Source: Bact-08 sp964533215
GTDB taxonomy: Bacteria > Bacteroidota > Bacteroidia > Bacteroidales > UBA932
DNA length: 64,000 bases
NCBI GenBank assembly: GCA_964533215.1
Contig: CAZHLJ010000001.1
Span: 620,001-684,000, forward strand
Reading direction: 5' to 3'
Shown here: positions 53,456 through 62,398 of the stretch, piece after piece
Layout: every line of letters starts with the position of its first letter
How positions within the stretch are numbered: position 1 is the stretch's first letter
Program-made: the position numbers and the translations under genes
The notes under the pieces: generated by a model
Seen by the model: the letters and a program-made list of their open reading frames with translations, nothing else
Databases searched by the model: none
Told to the model about the DNA's origin: nothing

Positions 53456-54883
53456 ATGATGGTAGGTATTTTTTTAATAGGGACATTAGTCATAAGCCTG
53501 GGATTGTTTTTGAACAAAAACGCCCGGATAAACAATTTTCTGGTTATCCTCTACGTTGTTTTGCTTTGCACATTGGGCGTATATGAATATAATCATCTGA
53601 ATGTCACAGAGCTGGGTTTCTTTACCCCAGACTCTCTCGGAATCCTGATGCTTCTGGCAATATGTATAGTAAGTATTCCTGCATTCTATTACGGGTACAG
53701 GTATATAAACCGGCATGAGGAGACTCCAAGGACCAGAGGGATTTTCTTTGGCGCAATGGTTATGCTGGTAAGCGCCTGTTCAATGGCCTATCTTTCAAAT
53801 CATATAGCTGTTACATGGATTTTTGTTGAAATAACCACACTCAGTGCCTCAGCCCTGATTTACCACCATAGGAATATAAGGGCATTGGAAGGTACATGGA
53901 AATATGTATTCCTATGTGCCATAAGCATTACGTTTGTATATGTAGGCATTCTGTTCCTGAGCCTGGCTCTTAAACAGGCTGGAGTTGAGGATATGTCGTT
54001 TGAATCGCTTTACAGAAACAGTGGCAATTTAAACCCATTCTGGCTTAAGCTGGCTTTCCTGTTCATTTTCACCGGTTTCACGGCAAAGCTTGGGATTGTT
54101 CCGATGTACACAGCGGGTATAGATGCAAAAGACAAGGCCCCCGGGCCTGCAGGAGCATTGTTGGCTAGTGTGCTTATGAATCTCGGATTTGTGGCAATAT
54201 ACAGGGTATACGCAGTGATGGTGCATACAACCCTCTATCAATGGACAAACACACTTATTATTGTAGCGGCTCTTCTCTCGGTATTCGTTGCAACTGTCTA
54301 TATGACCCGTATCAAGAACATAAAAAGGATGTTTGCCTATTCAGGTGTTGAACATATGGGTTTGGTAATGCTTGGTCTTGCAGCAGGAGGAATAGGGACT
54401 TATGCTGCGATATTACATGTGATTCTGCATACATTCATCAAACCGGCTCTATTCTTTCAATATAATCAGATATATGCTGTTTATCAGAGCAAGAGTGTGT
54501 ACGATTTAGGAAACTATTTTAAATACAATAAGGCCGGAGCAATGCTGATGTTGCTGGCATTCATTTCTGCTACGGCAATGCCGCCTTCAGGGCTATTTGT
54601 GAGTGAATTCATGATATTTCAATCCCTGTTTCAGTCAGGTTATATAATCATACTGTTTGTAATTCTGATCCTTCTGACTCTTATATTGTGGGGCTTCGGT
54701 TCCAACACCTTCAAGCTCCTGTTCACACCACCGGTTAACATAGATGAATCCAGGATTACCAGGATTTCACCGTGGGAATCGTTCCCTCAGTATATATTGC
54801 TGGCTATATCTGTTTATCTGGCGTATAATCCTCCTGTCACACTGGTGACATTGATTGAGAATGCTGTAAAATTAGTACAATGA
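53456..54883 (+). CDS. hyfF: Hydrogenase-4 subunit F-like antiporter-type subunit
   Basis: A 475-residue protein with about fourteen membrane helices, a second NuoL/M/N-type pump module as in Hyf complexes. Family features include TAKLGIVPMYTAGIDAKDKAPGPAGA, the broken helix IKRMFAYSGVEHMGLV with its Lys, and VILHTFIKPALFF. HyfF has no counterpart in the smaller formate hydrogenlyase-1, so the operon follows the Hyf plan of two antiporter subunits. The stop overlaps the next start (ATGA). Confidence 0.9.
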   Translation: MMVGIFLIGTLVISLGLFLNKNARINNFLVILYVVLLCTLGVYEYNHLNVTELGFFTPDSLGILMLLAICIVSIPAFYYGYRYINRHEETPRTRGIFFGAMVMLVSACSMAYLSNHIAVTWIFVEITTLSASALIYHHRNIRALEGTWKYVFLCAISITFVYVGILFLSLALKQAGVEDMSFESLYRNSGNLNPFWLKLAFLFIFTGFTAKLGIVPMYTAGIDAKDKAPGPAGALLASVLMNLGFVAIYRVYAVMVHTTLYQWTNTLIIVAALLSVFVATVYMTRIKNIKRMFAYSGVEHMGLVMLGLAAGGIGTYAAILHVILHTFIKPALFFQYNQIYAVYQSKSVYDLGNYFKYNKAGAMLMLLAFISATAMPPSGLFVSEFMIFQSLFQSGYIIILFVILILLTLILWGFGSNTFKLLFTPPVNIDESRITRISPWESFPQYILLAISVYLAYNPPVTLVTLIENAVKLVQ

Positions 54884-56388
54884 CAGATCTAAAATACATA
54901 AGTATACACAACAACGAGGTTATTTCGCTGAAAAAGATACCCGTCCTTTCGTACGAGGAATTTTCAGATACAAACGTTGGACTTTTAATGGGAAATGCTG
55001 CAAGGCATTGTGTAAACTATTTCGGATATAATTCGGACAGCGGAGTGAAGCTGATATGTTGTATAGCCGATGATCAGGCGCATGAGATACTTGTCTCCTC
55101 TGCCATGGTGGGCAGCATTGAAGAGTATCCGTCACTTACAGCACGAAACCATAATTTTGAGAAATTTGAGAGAGAGGTCCATGAGAATTTTGGGATAAGA
55201 TATTCTGACCATCCTTGGCTCAAGCCCATGAGATATGCTCATGGAAGGACGGATGCAAATATCAGGATTGATAATTACCCATTCTATAATGTGAAGGGAG
55301 AAGAGGTGCACGAAGTGGGTGTTGGCCCGATACATGCCGGAATCATAGAACCTGGGCATTTTCGTTTTATCTGCAACGGAGAACAGATAATGCATCTTGA
55401 AATTCAGCTTGGGTATCAGCACAGAGGCATTGAACAGCTTTTCTTGCAGAAGAAAAAATTGCTTGAGCGGACAACCTTAGCTGAGAGTATTGCCGGGGAC
55501 ACTGTTGTAGGACATACGACTGCATTTGCAAATCTATGGGAAGCTCTGTGTGGCTTTGAGGCTGACTACTCATTACATTATGCCAGGACACTTGCCCTGG
55601 AGTTGGAAAGGATAGCCATACATACCGGAGATCTTTCCGGAATATGTACAGACATAGCCTATCAGCTTGGCAACTCGGTTTACGGAAGATTGCGTACTCC
55701 AATTATCAACTTTATGCAGGAGTGGGGAGGAAACAGGCTCTCAAAGGGGCTGATAAGAGCAGGAAAAATGAATTACCCATTCTCGAATGATCTTGCTGAA
55801 AGGCTTATTCAAATATTTGCGGCCTATGAACCGGATTTTGACGAGATGACAAAGAAACTTTTCAGCTTGCCTAGTGCGCTTTCACGTATGGAAAAGACAG
55901 GCGTTGTGAGCTATGAACAGGCACTGGAAATGGGAACTGTCGGCATGGCTGCCAGAATGAGCGGTCTTGAAAGAGATATAAGGCTTTCACATCCATTCAA
56001 TCTCTACGGCAACATAAATCATAAACCTGTAATAAAGCATCATGGAGATGTCTATTCCAGAGCTCAGATAAGAAAAGAGGAGATAAAACAATCCATAGGA
56101 TATGTAAAGGAGTTGATAAAGAGTGTCCCTGAATTTAAATGTCCTCAGAAAATCGATCTAATGCCGCAGAGTGAAGCGTTTGTCTTGTCTCTCACCGAGG
56201 GTTGGAGAGGAGAGATTTGTCACTGTGCAATTACTGATGAGAGAGGAGAGCTGATAATATACAAGATAAAAGATCCGTCTCATCATAACTGGATGGCTTT
56301 GGCTCAGTCTGTCAGGAACAACGAGATATCCGACTTCCCGATATGCAATAAAAGTTTCAATTTGTCCTACAGTGGACACGATTTGTAA
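54880..56388 (+). CDS. Hydrogenase large-subunit-like protein (NuoC-NuoD fusion) without [NiFe] ligands
   Basis: A 502-residue soluble subunit. Residues about 1-135 form a NuoC-like 30-kDa domain (FGIRYSDHPWLKPMRYA); the rest is NuoD/HyfG-like (GPIHAGIIEPGHFRF, LEIQLGYQHRGIEQLF). In group 4 [NiFe] hydrogenases the L1 motif is CGxC and L2 is DPCxxC. Here L1 reads ESIAGDTVVGH (Ala205 and Thr208 replace Cys) and L2 at the C-terminus reads NLSYSG (Ser496 and Gly499 replace Cys). No maturation-protease tail follows. It cannot bind a normal NiFe site. This matches energy-converting hydrogenase-related (Ehr) complexes rather than hydrogenase or complex I. Confidence 0.9.
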   Translation: MTDLKYISIHNNEVISLKKIPVLSYEEFSDTNVGLLMGNAARHCVNYFGYNSDSGVKLICCIADDQAHEILVSSAMVGSIEEYPSLTARNHNFEKFEREVHENFGIRYSDHPWLKPMRYAHGRTDANIRIDNYPFYNVKGEEVHEVGVGPIHAGIIEPGHFRFICNGEQIMHLEIQLGYQHRGIEQLFLQKKKLLERTTLAESIAGDTVVGHTTAFANLWEALCGFEADYSLHYARTLALELERIAIHTGDLSGICTDIAYQLGNSVYGRLRTPIINFMQEWGGNRLSKGLIRAGKMNYPFSNDLAERLIQIFAAYEPDFDEMTKKLFSLPSALSRMEKTGVVSYEQALEMGTVGMAARMSGLERDIRLSHPFNLYGNINHKPVIKHHGDVYSRAQIRKEEIKQSIGYVKELIKSVPEFKCPQKIDLMPQSEAFVLSLTEGWRGEICHCAITDERGELIIYKIKDPSHHNWMALAQSVRNNEISDFPICNKSFNLSYSGHDL

Positions 56389-56398
56389 AAACACTACG

Positions 56399-57169
56399 AT
56401 GCTCAACAATCTAAAAATATTGTATCATCAGGGGAAACAATATATTCCCGATGTAACTTCTGCAAAAGTACCCGGCATTTTCAGAGGCAGACCTGTAATT
56501 ACAAATATCCCTGCAGACAATTCCTCGCTTGCTTCCCTTTGCCCTACTGGGGCGATATCTATTGATCCCGTTTGCATTGACTTGGGTAAATGTACTTTTT
56601 GTGGTGAGTGCGCTGTACGCTTTCCTGAAAAGGTAAAATTCACCAAGGATTACAAAATCTCCACAAATGTAAGAGAAAGACTGATTGTCCGCGAAAGCGT
56701 TTCTTGTGATCAGATGCTTGAAGGAGAGCCAATCCTTGTTGACCCTGATCAGGTCAGAAAGGAGATCCGCAACCTGTTCGGACGTTCTCTTAAGCTAAGA
56801 CAAGTGTCAGCAGGTGGAGACGGTAGTTGCGAATGGGAACTAAATGCCACCAACAACGTAAATTTCGATATAAGCAGGTTTGGAATTGATTTTGTGGCTT
56901 CCCCACGTCATTCCGATGGAATAGTAATCACCGGTCCTATCTCGGAAAATATGGCAGAACCTCTTGAGCGTTGCTATAATGCCGTACCAGATCCTAAAAT
57001 CATCATACTAGCAGGGACAGATGCAATAAGCGGTGGCATTTTTGCAGGTAGTCCGGCCATAAACAGAAGTTTTCTTGACAATCATCATGTAGATCTTTAT
57101 ATTCCCGGCAATCCGGTACACCCATTGACTTTCATAAACGGAGTACTTAGCCTGCTTGACCGAAAATAG
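56399..57169 (+). CDS. Ferredoxin-NuoB/HyfI-like fusion with degenerate proximal cluster site
   Basis: A 256-residue subunit; ATG 56399 is preferred, 10 bases after the previous stop (an ATG at 56372 lies inside the upstream gene). Residues 44-76 are a ferredoxin segment with Cys48 (SLCPTGAI) and Cys65, Cys68, Cys71 (KCTFCGEC), enough for one [4Fe-4S] cluster. The NuoB/HyfI-like part keeps FGIDFVASPRHSDGIVITGP, but of the four proximal-cluster cysteines only Cys144 remains. Asp141, Asp208 (AGTDAISGGIF) and Asn238 (IPGNPVHP) stand at the other three positions. It is the last gene of the operon and presumably passes electrons or plays a structural role between the large subunit and the membrane. 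Confidence 0.88.
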   Translation: MLNNLKILYHQGKQYIPDVTSAKVPGIFRGRPVITNIPADNSSLASLCPTGAISIDPVCIDLGKCTFCGECAVRFPEKVKFTKDYKISTNVRERLIVRESVSCDQMLEGEPILVDPDQVRKEIRNLFGRSLKLRQVSAGGDGSCEWELNATNNVNFDISRFGIDFVASPRHSDGIVITGPISENMAEPLERCYNAVPDPKIIILAGTDAISGGIFAGSPAINRSFLDNHHVDLYIPGNPVHPLTFINGVLSLLDRK

Positions 57170-57198
57170 ATCTTGCATTGAGCCTCGCTGAAAGGTAG

Positions 57199-57229
57199 TT
57201 GGATTTCTCCTGAAAAAAATGTATCTTTT
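57199..57229 (+). promoter_or_regulatory. Probable promoter of the second SDR gene
   Basis: TTG (57199-57201), 20-base gap, TATCTTTT (57222-57229), one mismatch to TAnnTTTG. Confidence 0.4.
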
Positions 57230-57264
57230 CCATACTTATTGTAAATCATTTTAACACTAGGTAT

Positions 57265-58032
57265 ATGAGAAAACTGGAAAACAAAGTAGCCATTATAACC
57301 GGCGCAGGGTCGGGAATTGGCAGAGCGACGGCTATACTCTACTTGCAAGAGGGATGTAAGGTTGTTGCAGTGGACATAAACAGGAACTCCCTTGATTCCC
57401 TTCGTAAGGAGATGGTCTCTTTTGGCGAAGGTATGGAAACCTTGGTTGCAGATGTCGAGAATGAAAGCGATATTGAAAAGATGTTCAAAGTTGCCTTGGA
57501 TTCATTTGGAACGCTTGATATTCTGGTCAATAATGCGGGTGTCATGGATAACTACATTCCGGCAGGTGAGGCTGACGACAAACTGTGGGATCATATAATT
57601 GCCGTCAATCTTACAGGTCCATTCAAAGCTATGCGAAGAGCAATAAACATAATGCTTCCCAAAGGTTCCGGCTGCATAGTGAATATTACCTCCCTTGGAG
57701 GAATTTCCTCTACGGTGGCAGGAGCTGCATACACATCGAGCAAACACGGCGTTATCGGACTGACAAAGAATGCCGGGTTCATGTATGCAAAAAAAGGTAT
57801 ACGATGTAACGCAATTGCCCCTGGCGGAGTTGCCACAAATATAATGGTAGATTTTGATGTGTCAAAGATGAACAGCATAGCAAAAGACAGAATCTTACCT
57901 ACGTTTGCTACAATTCCTCGTCAGGGAAAGTCTGAAGAGATAGCAAGAATAGCCCTTTTTCTCGCCAGTGATGACTCCAGATACATCAACGGGTCGGTGA
58001 TCATTGCCGATGGAGGATGGAAAGGCTTGTAA
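57265..58032 (+). CDS. SDR family oxidoreductase
   Basis: A 255-residue classical short-chain dehydrogenase: TGAGSGIGRA, an acidic end of strand 2 (VVAVDINRNS) that favours NAD(H), NNAGVMDN, catalytic Ser in VNITSLGG and YTSSK, plus the C-terminal YINGSVIIADGG that is highly conserved in the FabG-like class. Substrate unknown (sugar alcohol, steroid or acyl substrates are all possible). It has its own promoter and need not belong to the Ehr-like operon upstream. Confidence 0.92.
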   Translation: MRKLENKVAIITGAGSGIGRATAILYLQEGCKVVAVDINRNSLDSLRKEMVSFGEGMETLVADVENESDIEKMFKVALDSFGTLDILVNNAGVMDNYIPAGEADDKLWDHIIAVNLTGPFKAMRRAINIMLPKGSGCIVNITSLGGISSTVAGAAYTSSKHGVIGLTKNAGFMYAKKGIRCNAIAPGGVATNIMVDFDVSKMNSIAKDRILPTFATIPRQGKSEEIARIALFLASDDSRYINGSVIIADGGWKGL

Positions 58033-58053
58033 CGAAAGTGTCTACTTTACAAG

Positions 58054-59205
58054 TCAGAAGTTCCACTTCAGGCGTATAAAGCCCATGTTGAAGTAGTCAG
58101 ATCTCTCTTTTACAAATTTACCGGCAAAAGACTGGACTATAACTGAAAGCTCTACATTTTCCAAGAGAGACCAAGCCAGTGAAGGACCTATGTAAAAGCC
58201 CTCAACCTTAGGAAAGTACATTATAGCAGTGGAGATGTTGATCAGAGGTGTAATTGGATAGCTCCCTTGGATCATTAGTGAAAGATCTGTGAAAGAGAGC
58301 TCTTTGGGAGATAAAGTCATACTATAATATCCGGCAAAATTGCCGATAAGGCTCTTTTTACTGTTTTGATACAACATTTCTGCCTGTATGGTAAGAGAGT
58401 TTCTGAAAGTATAGTCACTGCCCAGAGATATCGAAAAGACTCCGGAAGTATCTGCAAAATTGTGTTTTGGATGAAAATATGAACATTCTCCTCTGAATGA
58501 TGCCCCCATAATATTCCCGGACCATCCTGCCCCAAATGTGAGATCCTGTCCATCAAGTATTCCACCTAGAAATTGAAAATCATAATTCCATTTGTTAAAG
58601 CGGAAAAGAGCTGCCGAAGTTATTTTATGGCTTTTATCTGCTTTTATAGCCAACTCTAAGGAAGAGGTGCTGCTTGAGTAATACTGGAGCCTTACAGCAT
58701 CACTTCCTGGTTTTTCTATATAGTCGAAATCTAGAAAAGATGAGGTATTGAAGAGGTCATTAGGATTCCATACAATACATTGTCCCCAGTTTATACGTTG
58801 CCGGCCAACTCTTATCTGAAACCTTCCTCGTGTGTAATCTACGTAAGCTCTGTCAATTCTTGTGTTAAGCACATATCTATTGCCAGAGGCAATGTTGATG
58901 GAGAGCTTCACTATTCCATCATCGATGTCAATTATTTTTGGATATTGATCTATTTTGTTCACAGACTCTCCGATTATCAGTCTGTTACGTATTTCCAATA
59001 TTGCGTTGAACTTGTTGGAGTCATTGTTCCATTTGAAATTCAGGCGATTGTGTATGAGGTTGTCGTACGTCCAGTTGTTTTCCCATTTATCAAACATGAT
59101 GGAAGGCATCTCTGAAAGATAACCATTCACATAAAGAGAGTCTTGCCCATAAGTTATGGTGGAAACCAGAATCATTCCAATGGTGAGTTGTAACAATTTT
59201 ATCAT
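58054..59205 (-). CDS. Outer-membrane beta-barrel protein of an export operon
   Basis: A 383-residue protein with a signal peptide (ending TITYGQ) and the alternating strand pattern of a porin. The segment RFQIRVGRQRINWGQ followed by WNPNDLFN resembles DUF1302-type and alginate-export-type barrels, and the last strand ends in aromatic RLKWNF. No enzymatic motif is present. It is the last gene of a minus-strand operon with a LolCDE-like ABC transporter and LolA-like protein, so it may be the outer-membrane partner that receives the exported cargo. Confidence 0.78.
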   Translation of the reverse strand: MIKLLQLTIGMILVSTITYGQDSLYVNGYLSEMPSIMFDKWENNWTYDNLIHNRLNFKWNNDSNKFNAILEIRNRLIIGESVNKIDQYPKIIDIDDGIVKLSINIASGNRYVLNTRIDRAYVDYTRGRFQIRVGRQRINWGQCIVWNPNDLFNTSSFLDFDYIEKPGSDAVRLQYYSSSTSSLELAIKADKSHKITSAALFRFNKWNYDFQFLGGILDGQDLTFGAGWSGNIMGASFRGECSYFHPKHNFADTSGVFSISLGSDYTFRNSLTIQAEMLYQNSKKSLIGNFAGYYSMTLSPKELSFTDLSLMIQGSYPITPLINISTAIMYFPKVEGFYIGPSLAWSLLENVELSVIVQSFAGKFVKERSDYFNMGFIRLKWNF

Positions 59206-59216
59206 GGTATACTTCT

Positions 59217-59906
59217 CTACTGACTCTTTTTTATATCAGAAACAACCATTCCGTCCTGAATTGTTATTACCCGTCTAGCCTTGCTTACAACCCGTTGATC
59301 ATGTGTAGAGAATAGAAAAGTGACATTCTCTTCTCTGTTAAGTTTTTCCATAATCTCCAGCAGATTTTCGGCTGATTTTGAATCCAGATTGGCAGTTGGT
59401 TCGTCGGCCAGTATGAATTTTGGTTTGGACGCCAAGGCCCTTGCAACTGCAACACGCTGTTGTTGGCCTCCCGATAATTTGTTTGGTCTGCTATTCATAC
59501 GCTCTCCCAGACCGACAGCATCCAACAGCTCACGTGTTCTTTGCTCTCTTTCTTCCTTAGGCTTTCTTTGAAGACGAAGTATGAATTCTACATTTTCTCT
59601 AGCAGTGAAGACTGGAATCAGGTTGTAGGATTGAAAGACAAATCCGATGTTCTTCATCCTGAAATCAGTCCTCGCATGCGTACCCAACTTTGTGATGTTT
59701 ACTCCGTCAATAAATACATTTCCTTCGGTAGGATCATCCAGCCCTCCAATGATATTCAGCAAAGTTGTCTTTCCTGAGCCGGAGGGACCAACCACAGCTG
59801 TAAATTCACCTGCCTCGATGTTCAAATCTATTCCGTTTATTGCATAAACCGGCAATGTTTTTCCATCGTAAACTTTGTGCAGACCTTTGATCTCAATTAC
59901 TCTCAT
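59217..59906 (-). CDS. ABC transporter ATP-binding protein (LolD/MacB type)
   Basis: A 229-residue ATPase: Walker A GPSGSGKTTL, Q-loop FVFQSYNLIPVF, signature KLSGGQQQRVAVARAL, Walker B FILADEPTANLDS and switch His in FLFSTHD. It belongs to the LolD/MacB/FtsE subfamily, which powers mechanotransmission by FtsX-like permeases rather than substrate passage through the membrane. Two such permeases are encoded directly upstream. It lies 11 bases before the barrel gene. Confidence 0.93.
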   Translation of the reverse strand: MRVIEIKGLHKVYDGKTLPVYAINGIDLNIEAGEFTAVVGPSGSGKTTLLNIIGGLDDPTEGNVFIDGVNITKLGTHARTDFRMKNIGFVFQSYNLIPVFTARENVEFILRLQRKPKEEREQRTRELLDAVGLGERMNSRPNKLSGGQQQRVAVARALASKPKFILADEPTANLDSKSAENLLEIMEKLNREENVTFLFSTHDQRVVSKARRVITIQDGMVVSDIKKSQ

Positions 59907-59931
59907 ATGTCGACTTTTGATATTATCAAAA

Positions 59932-61146
59932 TTAATTTCGTATGGATTCAGAAGGATTCAGCTTCAAGGCTTTGAATGCCGGGTAGAGGGAGGCTATTAT
60001 CCCTGATGCAATTACCATTATGGCTACAATAATTATGGTCATGACCTCTATTTGTGGGTATACAATTGAGGAGTATCCAATATCGGCAAAGGCATCCTTC
60101 CAGAAATAGAGATCTATGCCTGAGCGTTCGAAATATCCCGACATAAAATACCCCGTTATAATCCCCGCCACACCACCGGTTAAAGAGAGGAAGACAGTTT
60201 CCATCATTATCATATTGAAAACTTTTTTCTTATTCATGCCTATTGCCATAAGCATTCCCAGTTCCCTGACCCTCTCCATTATCACCATCAGCATTGTGTT
60301 TACAATTCCAAAAGAGAGAGCCAGGAGTATGACTGCAATGAAGATGTACATATACTGATTCATTGCACTTATCAGGTATCCTGCTTCCGGACTGATTTGA
60401 AGCCAGTCCTTCACTTCAAACGAAGGGAAGAACTCTTCCAAGATCTTTGCTGCTTTTTTTGTTTGATTGCTGTTTTTAAGCAGTATTGCTACTTCGTGAG
60501 CCTCCTTGCTACTTAGACCGGTAAGTGCACCAAGATCGCGGTTGCGGACAAAAATATTGGCCTCGTCAAACATCAGATTGTCTGTTTTGTAAATGCCCAC
60601 AATGCGAAACGCCCCGCCGGTTATATTTTTATTGATATCTTGAACCGTAATGACAATTTTATTCTTCACTCCAACACTCAGCTTTTTGGCAAGAAGCTCT
60701 CCAATCACCACTGGGTTTTTTCCATTCTCGTCAAGATATCTTCCTTCTACAATCTTTGAATGAAGGTCGGTCACTTTCTTCTCCCTCTCAGGATCAACCC
60801 CTGTTACCATAACCCCTGTTCCAGTCTCAGCTGAAGCCACCATTGTGTTTACTATGATCCTCTTGCCGGCTGCAGCCACATAATCGGAATTCTCTGCCAT
60901 CTGCACGATACTGTCTGCATCCATTAGGCGTAGTGTGAACAGATCGTTATCCATGAACCCCGGCTGGTGGATCTGAATGTGAGATATTTCAGTTCCTATT
61001 ATGGATTCTATCCTGCCGTTTACCATGCCGTTCATAAAAGCCATAAGAAAGATTCCCGCAAAAACCCCTAGGGTTACAGCAGTGATTATTACAGAACTTC
61101 TCAGCTTGTTTCTCCATAAATTCCGCCAGGCAAATACAAAGATCAT
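59932..61146 (-). CDS. ABC permease, FtsX/LolE type (second of two)
   Basis: A 404-residue membrane protein with four helices in the FtsX/MacB pattern: one N-terminal helix (VIITAVTLGVFAGIFLMAF), a periplasmic MacB_PCD-like domain (about 45-265), then three C-terminal helices. MVIMERVRELGMLMAIGM is the coupling-helix signature before the FtsX domain, and YPAFKALKLNPSESIRN is the typical ending. Such permeases extract lipoproteins or lipids or signal across the inner membrane. It is adjacent to the ATPase gene and to a homologous permease gene 16 bases upstream. Confidence 0.9.
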   Translation of the reverse strand: MIFVFAWRNLWRNKLRSSVIITAVTLGVFAGIFLMAFMNGMVNGRIESIIGTEISHIQIHQPGFMDNDLFTLRLMDADSIVQMAENSDYVAAAGKRIIVNTMVASAETGTGVMVTGVDPEREKKVTDLHSKIVEGRYLDENGKNPVVIGELLAKKLSVGVKNKIVITVQDINKNITGGAFRIVGIYKTDNLMFDEANIFVRNRDLGALTGLSSKEAHEVAILLKNSNQTKKAAKILEEFFPSFEVKDWLQISPEAGYLISAMNQYMYIFIAVILLALSFGIVNTMLMVIMERVRELGMLMAIGMNKKKVFNMIMMETVFLSLTGGVAGIITGYFMSGYFERSGIDLYFWKDAFADIGYSSIVYPQIEVMTIIIVAIMVIASGIIASLYPAFKALKLNPSESIRN

Positions 61147-61162
61147 ATACCAATATTTAAAA

Positions 61163-62380
61163 TTAGCTGTACAAAGCTTTGCTTATTTTCATCCGACTTA
61201 TTATAAATACGGGATATAAACCGATTAGTATGGTAAACGTGAAAATGGCAATAGCTTGATTATAATATACAGAAGGAGTCATGGAGAATGGCATTATGGG
61301 TTCAAATCCCATAAGGAGCATGGTTTCAGCTGCTTGCCCGGTCAGAGGAATCGGATGGAATTTAAAATAGAGGGTAAGAGGGATACTGGCAGCTATTCCT
61401 GAAAATATTCCCACAAATCCCAGTAGTATAGTCTCCAGAATCAAGATACAGCTTAATCTGGATTTATGCATTCCAATTGCGGTAACTACTCCGAACTCCT
61501 TCCTGCGTTCAGCTGTCATCATTAGTATCGTGCCAAATATTCCAAAGGCGATAATTATATAAAGCACCCCTTTCATTATTAGTCCTGATGCGCGGTCGCT
61601 GTCAATCTGCTTGATCAGCATACTGTTCATCTCTTTCCAGTCCATGACCTCGTAGTTGCTTCCAAGAGCTAATTCAAATTCTCTCTTTATCCGAGGGACA
61701 TCTTTCACATCCTTTACCATTATGACCAAAGAGGTAAGCCGCTGCTGCGCAGTGAAAAACTCTTGGGCTGTACTTAAATCCATATAAACCACGCTTTTGT
61801 CTAGGTCTGGTGATGGTTGCTTTATTATACCCCTTACAGGATATTTTCCAGCGGCACTGACACCATGATATCCCTGACTGAGCAAAACCAATGTGTCATT
61901 TATTCCAGCTTTCATATATTTTGCAAGGGCGCTCCCGACAATAACCCCCTTGTCTCCTTCTCTTAGATAATTTCCCGAACTTACTCTTTTTGAAAGATTG
62001 GTGATGCTGTTTTCTTTTTCCGGTGAGATCCCTATTACCATTACACCTTTGGTAAGATCTTCAAGTGAAGCAAGAGCAAAATTCTCCAGACGTGGGGTGA
62101 TGGTAGAAACTCCTTTATTGGATGGGATTTTCTTTTGGATTGATGTGTAATCCAGCGTGTTGTTTATTATTTTGTCGTCCCAATATCCTTTTTTATGTAC
62201 TTGAATATAACCGGAATAGAAATTGACTATGGTATTTATATACATTTCGTAGGAGCCTTCCTGCATGGAACTCATAAATGAAGATAGTACTACTCCGAAA
62301 AATACGGAGGCAGCACAAATTATTGTACGACGCTTGTTGCGCCAGATATTCCTCCACGCCAGTTTTAAGTAGTCGTTCAT
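61163..62380 (-). CDS. ABC permease, FtsX/LolC type (first of two)
   Basis: A 405-residue paralogue of the neighbouring permease: WRNIWRNKRRTIICAASVFFGVVLSSFMSS at the N-terminus, a periplasmic domain, and AERRKEFGVVTAIGMHKSRL before the last three helices. The pair probably forms a heterodimer like LolC/LolE. The C-terminal RMKISKALYS lacks the usual NPxxxLR ending but fits the family length. It begins 18 bases after the LolA-like gene. Confidence 0.9.
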   Translation of the reverse strand: MNDYLKLAWRNIWRNKRRTIICAASVFFGVVLSSFMSSMQEGSYEMYINTIVNFYSGYIQVHKKGYWDDKIINNTLDYTSIQKKIPSNKGVSTITPRLENFALASLEDLTKGVMVIGISPEKENSITNLSKRVSSGNYLREGDKGVIVGSALAKYMKAGINDTLVLLSQGYHGVSAAGKYPVRGIIKQPSPDLDKSVVYMDLSTAQEFFTAQQRLTSLVIMVKDVKDVPRIKREFELALGSNYEVMDWKEMNSMLIKQIDSDRASGLIMKGVLYIIIAFGIFGTILMMTAERRKEFGVVTAIGMHKSRLSCILILETILLGFVGIFSGIAASIPLTLYFKFHPIPLTGQAAETMLLMGFEPIMPFSMTPSVYYNQAIAIFTFTILIGLYPVFIISRMKISKALYS

Positions 62381-62398
62381 CTTATAGTCTAATACGAG

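Noticed and set aside
49864..57169. Annotation as a functional hydrogenase-4 or formate hydrogenlyase
   Set aside because: Both NiFe cysteine pairs of the large subunit and three of four small-subunit cluster cysteines are missing, and no formate dehydrogenase or maturation genes are present.
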